From assembly GCF_003475325.1 (NCBI RefSeq), contig NZ_QRQC01000013.1, positions 1 through 64,000 on the forward strand: DNA of 64,000 nt, in the 5' to 3' direction. Positions 16,779 through 27,746 of the stretch are shown one piece after another (within the stretch, counting starts at the first letter, position 1; every line of letters starts with the position of its first letter). Position numbers and translations under genes: made by a program. The stretch is from Collinsella sp. AF33-16 (GTDB lineage: Bacteria; Actinomycetota; Coriobacteriia; Coriobacteriales; Coriobacteriaceae). A model generated the notes under the pieces. That model made no database searches, was not told the origin of the DNA, and saw nothing but the letters and a program-made list of their open reading frames with translations.

Positions 16779-16813
16779 CAATGTGGCATGAGGGACGGTT
16801 CCTTATGTCACAT
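16779..16813. repeat. Imperfect palindrome in the nadA-nadB gap
   Basis: ATGTGGCAT, GAGGGACGGTTCCTT, ATGTCACAT: outer arms pair imperfectly. The GGGACNGTTCCTT centre resembles the intergenic GGGGACGTTCCTT repeat family. It could act as an intra-operon processing or attenuation hairpin. Confidence 0.45.
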
Positions 16814-16831
16814 TCAAGGGAGAGGATTCCT

Positions 16832-18208
16832 GTGGAAACCAAGCAATACCCCGATATGGAGTGCGACGTCGTCATTGCCGGCTGCGGCGTGGCGGGCCTG
16901 TACGCGGCGCTCAACCTGCCGACGAGTACGCGCGTGATCATGCTCTCCAAGGGCGCGGTCGACGAGTGCGATTCGATGCTCGCGCAGGGCGGCATCTGCG
17001 TGCTGCCCGAGGGCTCGGACTACGATGCCTTCTTTGAGGACACCATGCACGCCGGCCATTACGAGAACCGCCGCGAGAGCGTCGACATCATGATCCGCTC
17101 GAGCCGCTCGGTCATCAACGACCTGCTAGCGATGGGCGTGGATTTTGAGCGCAAGGCCGATGGCGGCCTCGACTTTACCCGCGAGGGCGCGCACAGCCGT
17201 CCGCGCATTGCCTTCCATGCCGACATTACGGGCAAGGAGATTACGACCAAGCTGCTTCAGGCCGTCCGCAAGCTGGACAACGTGCAGATTCTCGAACACG
17301 TTGCCATGACCGACATCCTGACGGCCGAGCGCGATGGGGCCACGGTGTGCACTGGTGTCGTCGCTGTTGCCGTGGACGAGGACGATTCAGCTCGCCCCGC
17401 CGACGAGCTGGCAAATGCCGCTGAGGGCGTGCATGTCGGTAAGCCGTTTAAGATCCATGCCCGCCATACGCTGTGGGCGACGGGCGGCATCGGTGGCGTA
17501 TACGACCATTCGACCAACTACCCGCAGCTCACGGGCGACGCCTGCTACATCGCGCAGGAGCACGGCATTAAGATGGAGCACCTGGACTACGTGCAGATCC
17601 ACCCCACGGGACTGTTCTCGCCGCAGCCAGGCCGCACCTTCCTGATCAGCGAGAGCTGCCGCGGCGAGGGCGCGATTTTGCTCAACGCCGCCGGTGAGCG
17701 CTTTACCGACGAGCTTCAGCCGCGCGATGTGGTCGCTGCCGCTATTCGCGAGCAGATGAAGCAGGACGGTACTGAGCACGAGTGGCTGAGCTTTGCCCCC
17801 GTCGAGCGCGATGTAGTGACCGGGCACTTTGCCAACATTCGCGCACGCTGCTTGGAGGACGGCCGCGACATCTTGGACGAGCCCATCCCCGTTACGCCCA
17901 CGCAGCACTACTTTATGGGCGGCGTATGGGTCGATAAGGACGGCCGCACTTCGATGCCCGAGCTCTACGCCGCGGGCGAGACGGCTTGCAACGGCGTTCA
18001 CGGCAAGAATCGCCTTGCATCAAATAGTCTGCTCGAGGCGCTGGTCTGGGGTCGTCGCGCCGCGTGGTACATGCGCACCGGCGAGTCGCTGGCCGTGGAG
18101 CAGGCGGGCGAGCCCGCGCTCGATGGACGCCATCGCGCCCTGAGTTCCGATACCCTTGCAATCGATGATTTGGCCCGTGCCGCCGGCACGCAGGCCGCAG
18201 AGGAGTAG
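16832..18208 (+). CDS. nadB: L-aspartate oxidase NadB
   Basis: 458-aa FAD enzyme of the succinate-dehydrogenase flavoprotein family; oxidises L-aspartate to iminoaspartate for NadA, using fumarate or oxygen. Dinucleotide-binding DVVIAGCGVAGLYAAL, ALNLP/SKGAVDECDS/AQGGI substrate-loop region, HADITGKEITTKLL, HPTGLF, and ESCRGEGAILLN are present; the catalytic Arg lies in DELQPRDVV. GTG 16832 has a strong GGGAGAGG 6 nt upstream; ATGs at 16805 and 16781 are in frame but weaker. The covalent-FAD histidine context of SdhA is absent, as expected for NadB. Confidence 0.95.
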   Translation: METKQYPDMECDVVIAGCGVAGLYAALNLPTSTRVIMLSKGAVDECDSMLAQGGICVLPEGSDYDAFFEDTMHAGHYENRRESVDIMIRSSRSVINDLLAMGVDFERKADGGLDFTREGAHSRPRIAFHADITGKEITTKLLQAVRKLDNVQILEHVAMTDILTAERDGATVCTGVVAVAVDEDDSARPADELANAAEGVHVGKPFKIHARHTLWATGGIGGVYDHSTNYPQLTGDACYIAQEHGIKMEHLDYVQIHPTGLFSPQPGRTFLISESCRGEGAILLNAAGERFTDELQPRDVVAAAIREQMKQDGTEHEWLSFAPVERDVVTGHFANIRARCLEDGRDILDEPIPVTPTQHYFMGGVWVDKDGRTSMPELYAAGETACNGVHGKNRLASNSLLEALVWGRRAAWYMRTGESLAVEQAGEPALDGRHRALSSDTLAIDDLARAAGTQAAEE

Positions 18209-18211
18209 ACC

Positions 18212-19072
18212 ATGAATCCCATTACCATGAAGCTCGTCGTCGATGATCTGATTTTGCAGGCTCTGCGCGAGGACATTACGTTTGAGGACGTGAGCACGGC
18301 GAGCGTGTGCCCCACGGCGCGTCCCGCCACGGTGGAGCTTATCGCCAAGGCCGACGGCATCATCGCCGGCTTGGATGTGTTTGCCCGTACCTTTGAGCTG
18401 CTGGATTCGCAGAGCTCGGTGCTGCTCGACGTTGCCGATGGCGACGAGGTGCACGCCGGCGACCATGTGGGTCAGGTGCGCGGCGATGCGCGCGTGCTGC
18501 TTTCGGGTGAGCGCGTGGCGCTCAACTACCTGCAGCGCATGAGCGGCATCGCTACCTACACGCACAGCATGGCCGCGGCGCTCGAGGGAACCAAGACCGT
18601 GCTCGTCGACACGCGCAAGACCACGCCGGGCATGCGCGTGTTTGAGAAGGCGGCGGTTGAGATTGGCGGCGGCAGCAACCACCGCTACAACCTGTCGACG
18701 GCCGTCATGCTCAAGGACAACCATATCGATGCCGCCGGTGGCGTGACGCGCGCGATCGAGATGGCGCGCGCCCATGCGTCGTTTACCACGACAGTTGAGA
18801 TTGAGTGCGAGAACCTGGACATGGTGCGCGAAGCCGTGGAGGCCGGTGCCGACATTATCATGCTCGACAACATGACCCATGACGACATGGCCGCCGCCAT
18901 CGAGCTTATCGCCGGTCGCGCCAAGACCGAGTGCTCGGGCAACGTGGACGCCAGCAACATTCGCGCCCTGGCCGATCTGGGTGTCGACTATATTAGCTCG
19001 GGCGCCCTGACGCACTCTGCGCCGATCCTCGACCTCTCGCTTAAGCACCTGCGTCTGCTGGACGGTAAATAA
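18212..19072 (+). CDS. nadC: Nicotinate-nucleotide pyrophosphorylase NadC
   Basis: 286-aa quinolinate phosphoribosyltransferase that makes nicotinate mononucleotide with loss of CO2. Motifs: LREDITFEDVSTASV, LNYLQRMSGIATYT, VLVDTRKTTPGMR, GGGSNHRYNLSTAVMLKDNH (substrate site), EIECENLDM and IMLDNM. Its stop overlaps the niaR start as TAATG. Confidence 0.97.
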   Translation: MNPITMKLVVDDLILQALREDITFEDVSTASVCPTARPATVELIAKADGIIAGLDVFARTFELLDSQSSVLLDVADGDEVHAGDHVGQVRGDARVLLSGERVALNYLQRMSGIATYTHSMAAALEGTKTVLVDTRKTTPGMRVFEKAAVEIGGGSNHRYNLSTAVMLKDNHIDAAGGVTRAIEMARAHASFTTTVEIECENLDMVREAVEAGADIIMLDNMTHDDMAAAIELIAGRAKTECSGNVDASNIRALADLGVDYISSGALTHSAPILDLSLKHLRLLDGK

Positions 19073-19617
19073 TGAACGCCCGCGAGCGTCGCCGTGCCAT
19101 CATGGGCGTGCTCGAAGGAGCCAAGGAGCCCGTTTCGGGCAGCGCACTTGCCCGCGAGGTTGGCGTGAGCCGTCAGGTCGTGGTTCAGGATATTGCCCTG
19201 TTGCGTGCCGATGGGCACGATATCGTGGCGACCAACCGCGGCTACGTGCTGCAGGAGGCCCCCAGCAGCCCCGCCGTGCCCACGCGCTTGGTCAAGGTTC
19301 GCCACAGCGTGGAGCAGGCAGGCGATGAGCTCACGAGTATCGTCGACGCCGGTGGCGCCGTGCTCAACGTGATCGTCAATCACCGCGTGTACGGCAAGAT
19401 CACGGCCGACCTGGACATCCGCAACCGCCGCGATGTCGAGCGCTACCTAGAGGGCATCGCCAGCGGCAAGAGCTTCCCGCTGCTGACGGTGACGAGCGGC
19501 TACCACTTCCATCGCATCGCGGCGGAAGACGAGCAGACCCTCGACGAGATCGAGGCCATACTCAAGGAGAAAGGCTACCTTGCCGATTTAATGCCCTACG
19601 AGGATGATTTGTCCTAA
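19072..19617 (+). CDS. niaR: Niacin-responsive repressor NiaR (HTH + 3H domain)
   Basis: 181-aa repressor. N-terminal winged HTH (residues 1-60: VSGSALAREVGVSRQVVVQD) and C-terminal 3H domain with the three conserved His segments (VRHSVEQAGDE, VIVNHRVYG, TSGYHFHRI). In Firmicutes NiaR represses NAD synthesis and niacin uptake with nicotinic acid as corepressor. As the distal gene of nadABC it should autoregulate through the 19-bp palindrome at 15666-15709. Confidence 0.92.
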   Translation: MNARERRRAIMGVLEGAKEPVSGSALAREVGVSRQVVVQDIALLRADGHDIVATNRGYVLQEAPSSPAVPTRLVKVRHSVEQAGDELTSIVDAGGAVLNVIVNHRVYGKITADLDIRNRRDVERYLEGIASGKSFPLLTVTSGYHFHRIAAEDEQTLDEIEAILKEKGYLADLMPYEDDLS

Positions 19618-19634
19618 CCCGATACTGTCTTTAT

Positions 19635-19702
19635 AAGTTGCGGTGAAATAGTTCCTACAATCGGCACCTAAGCAATGAGCCAGGAACTATTCCACCGCAA
19701 CT
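19635..19702. repeat. Palindromic repeat, AAGTTGCGGTGAAATAG family, copy 1
   Basis: AAGTTGCGGTGAAATAGTTC at the left and its imperfect complement GAACTATTCCACCGCAACT at the right, separated by about 25 nt. A second copy is at 46764-46832. Confidence 0.7.
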
Positions 19703-19742
19703 GCCAAGGTAGCCCCGTCCCCAATTAGCTGCCTGTACAAAC

Positions 19743-19783
19743 AAAAGGAGGCCTCCGCGGCGATGCGGAAGCCTCCTTTTTTG
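19743..19783. terminator. Bidirectional terminator between niaR and ferredoxin gene
   Basis: AAAGGAGGC/TCCGC pairs with GCGGA/GCCTCCTTT around a ggcgat loop, flanked by A-run and T-run. It can terminate both the rightward nad operon and the leftward ferredoxin gene. Confidence 0.85.
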
Positions 19784-19821
19784 TGCACGGTGTACTTTTG
19801 AGTGTGCAAGTGGGGGAGTTG

Positions 19822-20007
19822 TTACTCCTCGACGATCTCGGTGATCGCGCCAGCGGGGCAAGCGTCCTGGCAAGCGCCACAGGCGACGCAGGAGTCCTCG
19901 TCGGCGACGGTAGCGACGTCCTGGAGCTCCAGAACGCCAGCGGGGCAGGAGTCGACGCAAACGCCACAAGCGATGCACTCGTCGGCATCAATTACGGGAT
20001 GAGCCAT
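19822..20007 (-). CDS. 2[4Fe-4S] ferredoxin
   Basis: 61-aa electron carrier with two CxxCxxCxxxCP clusters: CIACGVCVDSCP and CVACGACQDACP. Acidic C-terminus (AITEIVEE). Typical clostridial-type ferredoxin for anaerobic metabolism. Start ATG 20007 with AGAGGAAA upstream; the frame continues to 20073 without a site. Confidence 0.95.
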   Translation of the reverse strand: MAHPVIDADECIACGVCVDSCPAGVLELQDVATVADEDSCVACGACQDACPAGAITEIVEE

Positions 20008-20529
20008 GGTAGTTTCCTCTCTGTTGACCGACGCTACAGGCGATGCGCGTCGGTTTGATTCGGGCAAAAACATACCACGGGAGCGACCGTTTGCAATACC
20101 CTCTGGCCGGCATCTTCATACCGTTCGCCGAGTATGCCAAGGTTTACTAAAAAACGCGCAGGTGGGGCCGTTGAGCTGCGCAAATGTTAGCTATAGGTGA
20201 CTTGTAATATTGACCTATTGAGCGCGCCTGCGGAAAGGGCATCCCGTTATTTGGCCGAAAACCGGGTCGCAGTTTCCGGTTGGGCCCGCTAGCGGAAACT
20301 GCGACCCGGTATCAGCTCTCAAAACGGGATACGGTTTCCGGTTGAGCCTTCAGACGGAAACTGCGACCCGGAATCCACGCTCAAACCGGGATGCGCTTGC
20401 CGCAAGACGGCCCCCAGGCACCCCCGGACGCAAACCTCAGCCATCTCTACATAGATCTCAATAGATTTGCCGAGAACTCATTCAGCGCATCTACCTGCGC
20501 ATTTAAGAACCTAAACTCTCAACAATAAG
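20008..20529. other. Intergenic region between ferredoxin and dnaK
   Basis: No gene is seen. Contains the CGGGATGCG repeat tract at 20225-20410. The remainder shows no recognisable signal except the ferredoxin promoter region near 20010-20100, which I could not define. Confidence 0.5.
20225..20410. repeat. Dispersed palindromic repeat, CGGGATGCG-TTTCCG family, copy 2
   Basis: Successive units 'cgggtcgcagtttccgg', 'gcggaaactgcgacccgg', 'cgggatacggtttccgg', 'cggaaactgcgacccgg' and 'cgggatgcgcttgccg'. Same organisation as 3040-3205. Confidence 0.8.
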
Positions 20530-20556
20530 AAATCTTATATGAATTGACTTAGATTT
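20530..20556 (+). promoter_or_regulatory. 27-bp heat-shock operator/promoter element, dnaK copy
   Basis: AAATCTTATAT-N6-ACTTAGATTT, 109 bp before the dnaK ATG. All 21 fixed positions recur in front of clpB at 31458-31484 with the same spacing. The outer AAATCT/AGATTT arms are inverted. Probably bound by the HspR encoded at the end of this operon; it differs from the classic HAIR consensus. Confidence 0.75.
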
Positions 20557-20665
20557 TGTATATTCCGGCCCATAAGGGGATACACTACATCCTGAAAGAC
20601 AAGCCGAAGCGCCGCGCGACAGATCGTCGAGGCGGCGCGAACGCAAAAGAGAGAGGGAATTTCTA

Positions 20666-22558
<1,893 letters not shown>

Positions 22559-22560
22559 TC

Positions 22561-23403
22561 ATGTCCGCCCGTAAAGCTCGCACGGAGGCGGCCGCCGCTG
22601 GCGCCGCCCCCGTTGACTCTGAGGAGAAGGACGTGAAGATTCCCGTAGAGGCCGTCGACGATACCGAGGCCAACGAGGCCGAGGCCGCCGAGGCTGCCGA
22701 GAACCAGGTAGAGGATTCCAACAAGGAGGCGACGATGACCGAGGACGAGATGGTGGAAGCCGCTATCCGCGCCGGTGAGGAAGCCGCCGACAACGACTTT
22801 AAGCTCAAGTTCGAGCAGGCCCAAAAGGAGCTTGCCGACGTACGCAGCGAGCTCGATGCTGCGGCAGAGGCTCAGAAGGCCGCCGAGGACAAGGCAAAGG
22901 ACGCCACCGAGCGTACCGCCCGTCTGCAGGCCGACTGGGAGAACTTCCGTCGCCGCACCGCCAGCGAGCGTATCGCCGAGCGCGAGCGCGCGACCGAGAA
23001 GCTTGTCACCGCGCTGTTGCCGGTGGTTGACGATATCGAGCGTGCAATCGACCATGCCCGTAGCCAGGAGCTTTCCGACGACTTTAAGCAGTTCGTCGAT
23101 GGCGTTGATGCGGTGCATGCCAAGCTGCTCGATGTGTTTGCGCACGAGGGCGTTGAGCCCATCGACCCCAAGGGCGAGGCGTTCGATCCGCTCGAGCACC
23201 AGGCCGTGGGGCGTGTCGAGGACGCATCGCAGTACGACGAGACCGTCAACGACGTGTACCAGAAGGGCTACCGCATGGCGGATCGCATCCTGCGCTCCGC
23301 GATGGTGACGGTGACCTACGGTGGCGAGAAACGCCCCGCACCGGAGCCCGAAGCGGCGCCCGAGGATGCTACGGCCGATACGGCCGAGAGCACCGAGGAG
23401 TAA
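22561..23403 (+). CDS. grpE: Nucleotide exchange factor GrpE
   Basis: 280-aa GrpE, longer than the usual ~200 aa because of an acidic, low-complexity N-terminus (residues 1-75, Glu/Ala-rich). Coiled coil at about 80-125 (ELADVRSELDAAAEAQKAA in part), then RTARLQADWENFRRRT, LLPVVDDIERAI, and C-terminal beta wing FDPLEHQAV..YQKGYRMADRILRSAMVTV. It releases ADP from DnaK. A strong hairpin follows the stop. Confidence 0.96.
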   Translation: MSARKARTEAAAAGAAPVDSEEKDVKIPVEAVDDTEANEAEAAEAAENQVEDSNKEATMTEDEMVEAAIRAGEEAADNDFKLKFEQAQKELADVRSELDAAAEAQKAAEDKAKDATERTARLQADWENFRRRTASERIAERERATEKLVTALLPVVDDIERAIDHARSQELSDDFKQFVDGVDAVHAKLLDVFAHEGVEPIDPKGEAFDPLEHQAVGRVEDASQYDETVNDVYQKGYRMADRILRSAMVTVTYGGEKRPAPEPEAAPEDATADTAESTEE

Positions 23404-23408
23404 TTGAG

Positions 23409-23440
23409 AAGGGCCCCGGGGCAACACCCGGGGCCCTTTC
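23409..23440 (+). terminator. Strong hairpin between grpE and dnaJ
   Basis: AAGGGCCCCGGG (23409-23420), loop gcaaca, CCCGGGGCCCTT (23427-23438), then TTC. The 12-bp perfect GC stem would end or attenuate transcription, so dnaJ-hspR may be expressed at lower level or from its own promoter. Confidence 0.75.
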
Positions 23441-23510
23441 TGGCCTAGTGCCATATGACAGTATGAGCCGCCGCCCGTTGAGCGGTGGATGAAACAGGAG
23501 AGGAGCTACG

Positions 23511-24476
23511 ATGGCTGCAGGCAAAACCTTCTATGACATCCTGGGCGTATCCAAGAGCGCCTCCGACAAAGAGATCAAGAGCGCGTTTCGCAAGCTCGCG
23601 CAAAAATACCACCCCGATGCCGGCGGCGACGAGGCCAAGTTCAAGGAGATTAGCGAGGCTTACGAGACGCTTTCGGACGAGAAGAAGCGCAAAGAGTACG
23701 ACCAGATGCTCATGTTCGGCGGCATGCCGGGCGCGGGCGGCGCGTATGGCGGCGGCTACGGTGCCGGCGCCGGTGCGAGCGGCTGGGGCGATATCTTCGA
23801 CAGCATCTTTAGCGGCAACGGCGCCTGGGGCAGCGATTGGGGCTCGGGCTTTGCCGGGGCTGCGGGTGCTGCCGGTGCCGGCGCGGGCCGCAGCCGTGCT
23901 CGCAAGGGCGGCGACCTGTCGCTGACTGTCGACGTGACGGCCGAGGACGCGTTCCGCGGCGTGACGCACAAGGTCACCTACCGCATTCCCTCGACGGGCG
24001 AGCAGCAGACCATTACGGTCTCGGTGCCTGCGGGCGCCGTGGATGGCGGCAAGCTGCGCTACAAGCGTCGCGGCGAGTATGGCGTTGCCGGCGGCGAGCG
24101 CGGTGACCTGGTCGTGACCACGCACGTGGAGGAGCATCCGCTGTTTAAGCGTAAAGGTGCCGATGTGACCATGGAGGTACCGATCTCGGTTTACGAGGCG
24201 GCGCTCGGCTGCACGGTGGATGTGCCCACACCCGGCGGCGCGACGGTTCGTCTGAAGGTGCCGGCGGGCACCCAGACGGGCAAGAAGTTCCGCTTTAAGG
24301 AGATGGGAGCGCCCGACGTTAAACACCGTGGCCGTACGGGCGCGCTGCTCGTCGAGATCAAGGTGCAGGTCCCCACGAACCTATCCGATGACGAGCGCGA
24401 TGCCATGGCCAAGCTGCGCGAGGCCGACACGCGCGACTATCGCGAGAAGGTCAATCGTTACAAGGCGACGTACTAG
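23511..24476 (+). CDS. DnaJ-class co-chaperone lacking the zinc finger (CbpA-like)
   Basis: 321-aa Hsp40. J domain residues 1-66 with the HPD motif in [10 protein letters not shown], a Gly-rich linker (about 70-140, [18 protein letters not shown]), then directly two C-terminal beta domains ([30 protein letters not shown]). The four CxxCxGxG repeats of classical DnaJ are absent, so this is a type II (DnaJB/CbpA-like) protein in the operon position normally held by DnaJ. It stimulates DnaK ATPase. Confidence 0.93.
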   Translation: MAAGKTFYDILGVSKSASDKEIKSAFRKLAQKYHPDAGGDEAKFKEISEAYETLSDEKKRKEYDQMLMFGGMPGAGGAYGGGYGAGAGASGWGDIFDSIFSGNGAWGSDWGSGFAGAAGAAGAGAGRSRARKGGDLSLTVDVTAEDAFRGVTHKVTYRIPSTGEQQTITVSVPAGAVDGGKLRYKRRGEYGVAGGERGDLVVTTHVEEHPLFKRKGADVTMEVPISVYEAALGCTVDVPTPGGATVRLKVPAGTQTGKKFRFKEMGAPDVKHRGRTGALLVEIKVQVPTNLSDDERDAMAKLREADTRDYREKVNRYKATY

Positions 24477-24548
24477 GGCGGTCGCGGCGCACGCCCACGC
24501 CCGCGGGCTTATGATGGACGATAACGAGACGGAAAGGGGTCAGGTAGC

Positions 24549-24965
24549 ATGGCCGAGGACAATAGGAATAAACCGCTGTACATGATCAGCGTGGCGGCCG
24601 AGTTGACCGGCATGCATCCGCAGACTCTGCGCGTCTACGAGTCCAAAGGCTTGGTGAATCCCCAGCGCTCGGGCGGTAACACGCGTCTGTATTCGCGTGC
24701 CGATATCGAGCGCCTGGAGCTCATCAACCAGCTGACCGACGAGGGCATCAACCTTGCCGGCGTGGTGCGCATCCTCGATATGAAGGAGCGTGCCGAGGAG
24801 CGCGAGCGCGAGAACGAAAAGCTCCGCGCCCGTGTGCGCCAGCTCGAGGACGAGCTGCACGAGTACAAGATGCAGAAGAAGATCACCGCCCTGGCCCCGC
24901 GCGATGGCTCGGTCAACCCCGAGCAAGTCATGCGCAAACTGCTGGGCACGGGCGGCGACCTGTAG
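24549..24965 (+). CDS. hspR: MerR-family heat-shock repressor HspR
   Basis: 138-aa MerR-type HTH (residues 9-75: ISVAAELTGMHPQTLRVYES, KGLVNPQRSGGNTRLYS) followed by a coiled coil (about 80-115). In actinobacteria HspR represses dnaK operon and clpB from HAIR operators, using DnaK as corepressor. Its place at the end of this operon supports that role. Candidate operators are at 20530-20556 and 31458-31484. Start ATG 24549 preceded by GAAAGGGG. Confidence 0.93.
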   Translation: MAEDNRNKPLYMISVAAELTGMHPQTLRVYESKGLVNPQRSGGNTRLYSRADIERLELINQLTDEGINLAGVVRILDMKERAEERERENEKLRARVRQLEDELHEYKMQKKITALAPRDGSVNPEQVMRKLLGTGGDL

Positions 24966-25005
24966 GCACTCATTGGGGACAGACTTAAATGAGTACCTGC
25001 AGAAT

Positions 25006-25069
25006 GAGAGTGGATAATCTCCCGTTTTTTGCCTGTTTGCAGGCTCAAAGTGGGAGATTATCCACTCTC
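25006..25069. repeat. 18-bp perfect inverted repeat after hspR
   Basis: GAGAGTGGATAATCTCCC (25006-25023) and its exact complement (25052-25069) around a 28-nt loop that begins with a T6 run and contains a second small stem gcctgtttgcaggc. Outer flanks GGGGACAGACTTAAATGA and TAAGTCTGCCTCCCC are also partly complementary. Could terminate hspR or be a mobile palindromic repeat. Confidence 0.7.
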
Positions 25070-25236
25070 GTCATTTGAGCGTCTAAGTCTGCCTCCCCAG
25101 GACCTAACTCGTCCTCTGCTTTACTGAGATAAAGTGAACGCAGAGATTCGTAACCCACTCGCAACCGTTCTATGGCACGATATTGAACGAATGTATGCTA
25201 TGCGCCCAAATCGTTTTGGGCAGAGTGGGAGACAGT

Positions 25237-27537
25237 ATGGTCAAGCTGTACGAGGATGGCATCTACCTGCGCGGCGGCAGCGAGGTTGTGCCTGCGGCCG
25301 AGGCTGCCGAGCGCGGTATTACGCAGACGCCCGAGGATGCCAAGCGCGGCACCATCGCGTATTCGATCCTCCAGGCACACAATACGTCCGGAGATCCCGA
25401 GGCACTCAAGATTCGCTTCGACGCCATGGCGAGCCACGACATCACCTTTGTCGGCATCATCCAGACGGCGCGCGCCTCGGGCATGGAGCGGTTCCCGCTG
25501 CCTTACGTGCTCACCAACTGCCATAATTCGCTGTGCGCCGTGGGCGGCACCATCAACGAGGACGACCACGTCTTTGGCCTCTCGGCCGCCAAGAAGTACG
25601 GTGGCATCTTCGTTCCGCCGCATATCGCCGTTATCCACTCCTTTATGCGTGAGAACTTCGCGGGCTGCGGCAAGATGATTCTGGGCTCCGACTCGCACAC
25701 CCGCTACGGCGCCCTGGGTACCATGGCCGTGGGCGAGGGCGGCGGCGAGCTGGCCAAGCAGCTGCTGCGCGACACCTACGATGTCGCCTATCCCGGCGTC
25801 GTCGCCATCTACCTCACGGGTGCCCCGCGCCCCGGCGTCGGCCCGCACGATGTGGCGCTCGCCATCATCCGCGCCGTCTTTGCCAAGGGCTACGTCAAGA
25901 ACAAGGTCATGGAGTTCGTGGGCCCCGGCATCGCGAGCATGACGACCGACTACCGCAACGGCGTCGACGTCATGACCACCGAGACCACCTGCCTGTCGAG
26001 TATCTGGGCCACCGACGAGGACACGCACGCGTTTTTGACCATGCATGGTCGCGGCGACGACTACCGCGAGCTCAAGCCCGCCGATGTCGCCTACTACGAC
26101 GGCTGCGTCGAGGTCGATCTGTCCAGCATCAAGCCCATGATCGCACTGCCGTTCCATCCTTCCAACGGCTTTGAGATCGACGAGCTCAACGAGAACCTCG
26201 AGGACATCCTTCACGAGGTGGAGCTCGAGGCCGCCAAGATCGGCGAGGGCAAGACGCACTTTAGCCTGCTCGATAAGATCGTCGACGGCAAGCTGCGCGT
26301 GCAGCAGGGCGTTATTGCCGGCTGCTCGGGCGGCAACTACGACTCCGTGGTCCAGGCTGCCCGCGTGCTCAAGGGCGCCAACACCGGCTGCGGCGAGTTC
26401 TCGCTGTCGGTCTATCCCACGAGCCAGCCCGTGGCACTCGAGCTTACACGTCGCGGCTATATCTACGACCTTATGGAGGCCGGCGCGATTGTGCGCACGG
26501 CATTCTGCGGCCCGTGCTTCGGTGCCGGCGACACGCCCGCCAACAACGGCCTTTCGATCCGCCACACTACGCGCAACTTCCCCAACCGCGAGGGTTCCAA
26601 GCCGGGCAACGGCCAGTTGAGCGCTGTGGCTCTGATGGACGCCCGCTCCATTGCAGCGACGGCTGCCAACGGCGGCGTCCTGACGCCGGCGACCGACCTG
26701 CCCGAGGACACCTGGGACGAGGCCTGCGAGTACACCTTTGACGATGCGCCGTACAAAAAGCGCGTGTACTGGGGCTTTGGCAAGGCGGAGCCTGCCGACG
26801 AGCTGGTCGAAGGCCCCAACATCAAGCCGTGGCCCGCGATGGAGCCGCTCGGCGACGATATCCTGCTCAAGGTGTGCTCCAAGATCATGGACCCGGTCAC
26901 CACGACCGACGAGCTCATTCCCTCGGGCGAGACGAGTTCCTTCCGCTCCAACCCGCTGGGTCTGGCCGAGTTTACGCTGAGCCGCCGCGACCCGGCCTAC
27001 GTGGGCCGCTCCAAGGAGGTCGACGCCGTGGAGAAGCGCCGCGTCGCCGGCGAGTCCGCGGGCGACCTAGCGGCGCTTGATGCCGAGCTTGCCGGCGTGT
27101 TTGAGGCACTGGCGGGCGCGGGCGTCGCGGCCGATGCCAAGGCGACAGAATACGGCTCCGTGCTCTATGCCAAGAAGCCCGGTGACGGTTCCGCTCGCGA
27201 GCAGGCCGCGAGCTGCCAGCGCGTGATCGGCGGCCTAGCCAACATCGTTCACGAGTACGCCACCAAGCGCTATCGCTCCAACGTGATGAACTGGGGCATG
27301 GTGCCCTTCCAGATGGAGACGGAGCCCAACTTTGAGGTGGGCGACTACGTCTTTGTGCCGGGTATCCGTGCCGCGCTCGATGGCGACCTCAAGAACATCG
27401 CCGCCTACGTGGTGCGCGTCGACGGTGCGGTCGAGCAGATTGAGCTCTACATTGCCGATATGACGGCGGAGGAGCGTGCCATCGTTAAGGCCGGCTGCCT
27501 GATCAACTACAACAAGTTCAAGGCCGCTGCCGAGTAA
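25237..27537 (+). CDS. Aconitase-family hydratase (YbhJ-like)
   Basis: 766-aa [4Fe-4S] hydro-lyase superfamily member. Shows [20 protein letters not shown], cluster cysteines in [10 protein letters not shown] and [10 protein letters not shown], and the swivel domain at the C-terminus ([14 protein letters not shown]). This is the YbhJ/hydratase branch and not the citrate-cycle AcnA/AcnB, so the substrate is unknown. Start at 25237 ([14 protein letters not shown]) has GGGAGA upstream; the frame opens at 25183. Monocistronic with a 16-bp terminator-like stem. Confidence 0.9.
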   Translation: MVKLYEDGIYLRGGSEVVPAAEAAERGITQTPEDAKRGTIAYSILQAHNTSGDPEALKIRFDAMASHDITFVGIIQTARASGMERFPLPYVLTNCHNSLCAVGGTINEDDHVFGLSAAKKYGGIFVPPHIAVIHSFMRENFAGCGKMILGSDSHTRYGALGTMAVGEGGGELAKQLLRDTYDVAYPGVVAIYLTGAPRPGVGPHDVALAIIRAVFAKGYVKNKVMEFVGPGIASMTTDYRNGVDVMTTETTCLSSIWATDEDTHAFLTMHGRGDDYRELKPADVAYYDGCVEVDLSSIKPMIALPFHPSNGFEIDELNENLEDILHEVELEAAKIGEGKTHFSLLDKIVDGKLRVQQGVIAGCSGGNYDSVVQAARVLKGANTGCGEFSLSVYPTSQPVALELTRRGYIYDLMEAGAIVRTAFCGPCFGAGDTPANNGLSIRHTTRNFPNREGSKPGNGQLSAVALMDARSIAATAANGGVLTPATDLPEDTWDEACEYTFDDAPYKKRVYWGFGKAEPADELVEGPNIKPWPAMEPLGDDILLKVCSKIMDPVTTTDELIPSGETSSFRSNPLGLAEFTLSRRDPAYVGRSKEVDAVEKRRVAGESAGDLAALDAELAGVFEALAGAGVAADAKATEYGSVLYAKKPGDGSAREQAASCQRVIGGLANIVHEYATKRYRSNVMNWGMVPFQMETEPNFEVGDYVFVPGIRAALDGDLKNIAAYVVRVDGAVEQIELYIADMTAEERAIVKAGCLINYNKFKAAAE

Positions 27538-27553
27538 CGCACTTAATTGTCCG

Positions 27554-27623
27554 CCCGGGGCCACCCTTTCCCGCCCGCTCACGCGCTTCGCGAGGGTCGC
27601 GTTCGGCAAAGGGTGGCCCCGGG
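27554..27623. terminator. 16-bp perfect stem after the hydratase gene
   Basis: CCCGGGGCCACCCTTT (27554-27569) pairs exactly with AAAGGGTGGCCCCGGG (27608-27623). The 38-nt loop is itself GC-rich. No T run follows, so it may be a repeat element or a factor-assisted terminator. Confidence 0.6.
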
Positions 27624-27674
27624 CTACGTTTCTGCGTTCTCGTTGGGTCTTGAGGGACGCGAATAAATAGACTT

Positions 27675-27731
27675 GCTTGATGCCGCCTCTTTTTATTGGG
27701 GCGGCTTCTTTTTGGACCACCACAAAGGTGT
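27675..27731. repeat. Repeat block CTTGATGCCGCCTC..CCACCACAAAGG, copy 1
   Basis: CTTGATGCCGCCTCTTTT, a GGGGC-rich spacer, TTCTT..TGGACCACCACAAAGG. The same arrangement recurs at 28538-28592. The CCACCACAAAGG part recurs at five places between 27.7 and 31.3 kb. Confidence 0.7.
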
Positions 27732-27746
27732 CTGTCCGGCGGGTTC

